DNA of 64,000 bases from UBA11403 sp963784615. Its GTDB lineage: Bacteria > Pseudomonadota > Gammaproteobacteria > Legionellales > Legionellaceae. Below, in pieces: positions 62,310 to 64,000 of the stretch. Position 1 is the first letter of the stretch. The number at the start of each line of letters is the position of its first letter. The notes beneath the pieces are model-generated. The model was not told the origin of the DNA, did not search any database, and saw nothing but the letters and a program-made list of their open reading frames with translations. The stretch is taken from assembly GCA_963784615.1 (NCBI GenBank), contig CAWASG010000001.1, positions 2,166,978 to 2,230,977 on the forward strand, in the 5' to 3' direction. The translations under genes and the position numbers were made by a program.

Positions 62310-63956
62310 ATGGCTAAAAAGACCCGGGCGAAAATGCCCAAAGTTCAAAAGATCAGTCAAGAGCAAATGGATAATTTCTTATCGGCGATAATGAATTCAA
62401 ATATCGGTGCCGAAAATGCTGAGTTTGCCAAAATGCTGATTCATGGTAATGCCTGGATGGCTCAGCAACTGGAGCTAGGGCTATTAAGCATCGCGAAGTT
62501 ACGCAAGCTATTTCAAATTCAAGGCAGTGAGAAAGCGGCAACTCGAAAACCTAAGCATGATCCATCATCGTTAAAGGGAAGCACTAATACTTCAGACGCT
62601 GATAAAAAAGGACACGGGCGAAATGGTGCTGATGCCTATGAGGGCGCGTCTATCATTGAGGTTGAGCATCCTGAATTAAATCCGGGCGATACTTGTCCTG
62701 CAGAGGCTTGTGATGGGCGCTTATACGAGATGAGCGAGCCAGGGACTTTGGTTAGCGTTCGTGGTGCGCCATTAGCAAGTGCCACCCGTTATAACCTGCA
62801 GAAATTGCGCTGCGGCGTGTGTGAGATTGTTTACACAGCGCCACTGCCAGAAGGTGTCAGCGATAAAAAATATGACGCAAACTTTATCGCGATGCTCATG
62901 ATTAACAAATACTTTATGTCAGTCCCTCTTTATCGCCAGGATAGATTGCAAAATTATCTGGGCATACCACTACCCGCTTCGACGCAGTGGGATTTGATGG
63001 CTGCCCATGAGCCCATGTTAAAGGTTTTATACCAAGCGTTATCTCAAGATGCCGCCAATGGTGTGGCACTTTGTTACGATGACACTTCTGTAAAAATCAT
63101 GAGCGAAATCAAAGCTGCTAAAGCGGCTGCAAAAGGTGAAAAAAGCCAACACACTTGTTTTACAACAGGGATTGTGAGCCTTCATGAAGACCATCGAACG
63201 TACCTTTATATCACCGATAATCGCACGGCTGGCAAATGCATCACAGATATCATGAGTATACGTGACGCAAGTTTAGATATCCCCATCATGATGTGCGATG
63301 CATTATCAGCTAATATTCCGCAAGGTATATCTGAGAATTTATACATCCTGTGTTATTGCCTGGTTCATGCCAGGCGACAGTTTTACGAGTTGCCCGATGG
63401 CTATGATGATGTGGCCGATAAAGTCATTGGCTTAATTGGTACCATATACGACCACGAGTCACACACCAAGGGCTATAGCAGTGAGAAGCGACTCGCCTAT
63501 CATCAAGAAAAAAGCACACCCGTTATGGACGCGCTTAGATTGTATCTTGAGGAACAAAAGCCGGAGTTTGAGCCTAATTCTGTTGCGGGTAAGGCGATTG
63601 ACTACATATTAAATCGTTGGACAGAATTATCACAGTTTTTGCGTCAACCTCATGCCCCGCTTGATACGAATATCGTTGAGCGCGCACTAAAATTGGTGAT
63701 TCAGGTTAGAAAATCATCGATGTTTTATAAAACCTTAAACAGCGCCGCATTTGCGAGTTACGTGCAATCGGCCTTATACAGCGCGGCCCAAAACGATATC
63801 AATCCATGCGAATACATGAGCGCACTTATCGATAACGAACAAGCAGTGATACACAATCCTCACGATTGGTTGCCATGGCATTACAAGCAAACTCTCAAGC
63901 AGAGCTTGGAAGCGAGCGCCAAGAAGGATGCATTGCTGCAGGCGTCCCCTGATTGA
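62310..63956 (+). CDS. tnpC: IS66-family transposase (TnpC)
   Basis: About 548 residues (ATG at 62304 or 62310; GTG at 62295 also possible). IS66 TnpC features: a leucine-rich N-terminal helix (AWMAQQLELGLLSIAKLRKL), a zinc-binding part (DTCPAEACDGRL, KLRCGVCEIVYTAPLP), a DDE core with YDDTSVKIM and MMCDALSANIP, HARRQFYEL and the C-terminal Glu in APLDTNIVERALKLV. No tnpA or tnpB genes precede it, which fits the single-gene (ISBst12-like) branch of IS66. The element ends are not resolved. Confidence 0.92.
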   Translation: MAKKTRAKMPKVQKISQEQMDNFLSAIMNSNIGAENAEFAKMLIHGNAWMAQQLELGLLSIAKLRKLFQIQGSEKAATRKPKHDPSSLKGSTNTSDADKKGHGRNGADAYEGASIIEVEHPELNPGDTCPAEACDGRLYEMSEPGTLVSVRGAPLASATRYNLQKLRCGVCEIVYTAPLPEGVSDKKYDANFIAMLMINKYFMSVPLYRQDRLQNYLGIPLPASTQWDLMAAHEPMLKVLYQALSQDAANGVALCYDDTSVKIMSEIKAAKAAAKGEKSQHTCFTTGIVSLHEDHRTYLYITDNRTAGKCITDIMSIRDASLDIPIMMCDALSANIPQGISENLYILCYCLVHARRQFYELPDGYDDVADKVIGLIGTIYDHESHTKGYSSEKRLAYHQEKSTPVMDALRLYLEEQKPEFEPNSVAGKAIDYILNRWTELSQFLRQPHAPLDTNIVERALKLVIQVRKSSMFYKTLNSAAFASYVQSALYSAAQNDINPCEYMSALIDNEQAVIHNPHDWLPWHYKQTLKQSLEASAKKDALLQASPD

Positions 63957-64000
63957 GGATAATCGTCATCGTTGTAGCACAAATTCGCTCGTCACTGGAT

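Overview
The window is low-GC DNA (by eye about 40 percent) from a gammaproteobacterium. Several things suggest a host-associated lineage near Legionella and Coxiella: a cytochrome bo3 (cyo) operon, two ankyrin-type proteins with the look of secreted effectors (one with a papain-like Cys/His/Asp triad), a giant propeller/LVIVD/Ig-like protein, several toxin-antitoxin loci, many long palindromic intergenic repeats and several decaying genes. This placement is an inference from gene content; no marker gene for fine taxonomy is present.

Layout. 1-3200: an ankyrin-repeat protein flanked by palindromic repeats. 3204-5755: housekeeping genes prs, tRNA-Gln(UUG) and rarA on the minus strand. 6108-11739: a periplasmic cupin, then a plus-strand run of photolyase, NAD-dependent epimerase-like protein, TspO, DUF2177, DUF1295 and an SDR, a set that resembles light- or stress-responsive clusters. 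11740-12228: two related ~105-bp palindromes. 12729-19698: the cyo operon, whose cyoA is split by a 3084-bp three-gene transposon; cyoB, cyoC and cyoD are intact. 20157-24716: an effector-like protein, a Dam-type methylase with an adjacent PD-(D/E)XK-like nuclease, and an mqsRA toxin-antitoxin operon with recognisable MqsA palindromes. 25272-33701: a 2809-residue protein with three consecutive seven-unit propeller-like blocks.

33763-42265: transport, redox and detoxification genes (bestrophin, VIT, two alcohol dehydrogenases, a release-factor-like protein, two OsmC proteins, DUF302, TrxC) together with a decayed arsenic locus: acr3 broken by a 4-bp tandem duplication and an arsR reduced to its C-terminus. 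42381-47075: an RND pump and a TolC-type protein with no adaptor gene between them. 47227-48923: a split HipA-type kinase system in which the HipS-like and HipB-like parts are fused. 49256-54749: oxyR and ahpC-ahpD, divergent, with a second and different three-gene transposon (3395 bp) inserted in their short shared promoter region. 54985-57566: an SDR, a long inverted repeat, a 3'-end remnant of a tmRNA or tRNA (a likely attachment site), a nucleotidyltransferase/HTH pair with a palindromic operator, and a hipA fragment. 57586-61976: a DinF-like MATE exporter gene split by a second copy of the 3084-bp transposon, identical to the first except for one base that I found. 62310-63956: an IS66-type transposase.

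The main story is recent transposition. In all three insertions target duplications can be read (5, 6 and 5 bp). Conceptual removal restores complete 315-residue CyoA and 433-residue MATE reading frames, so those losses are recent and may be reversible.
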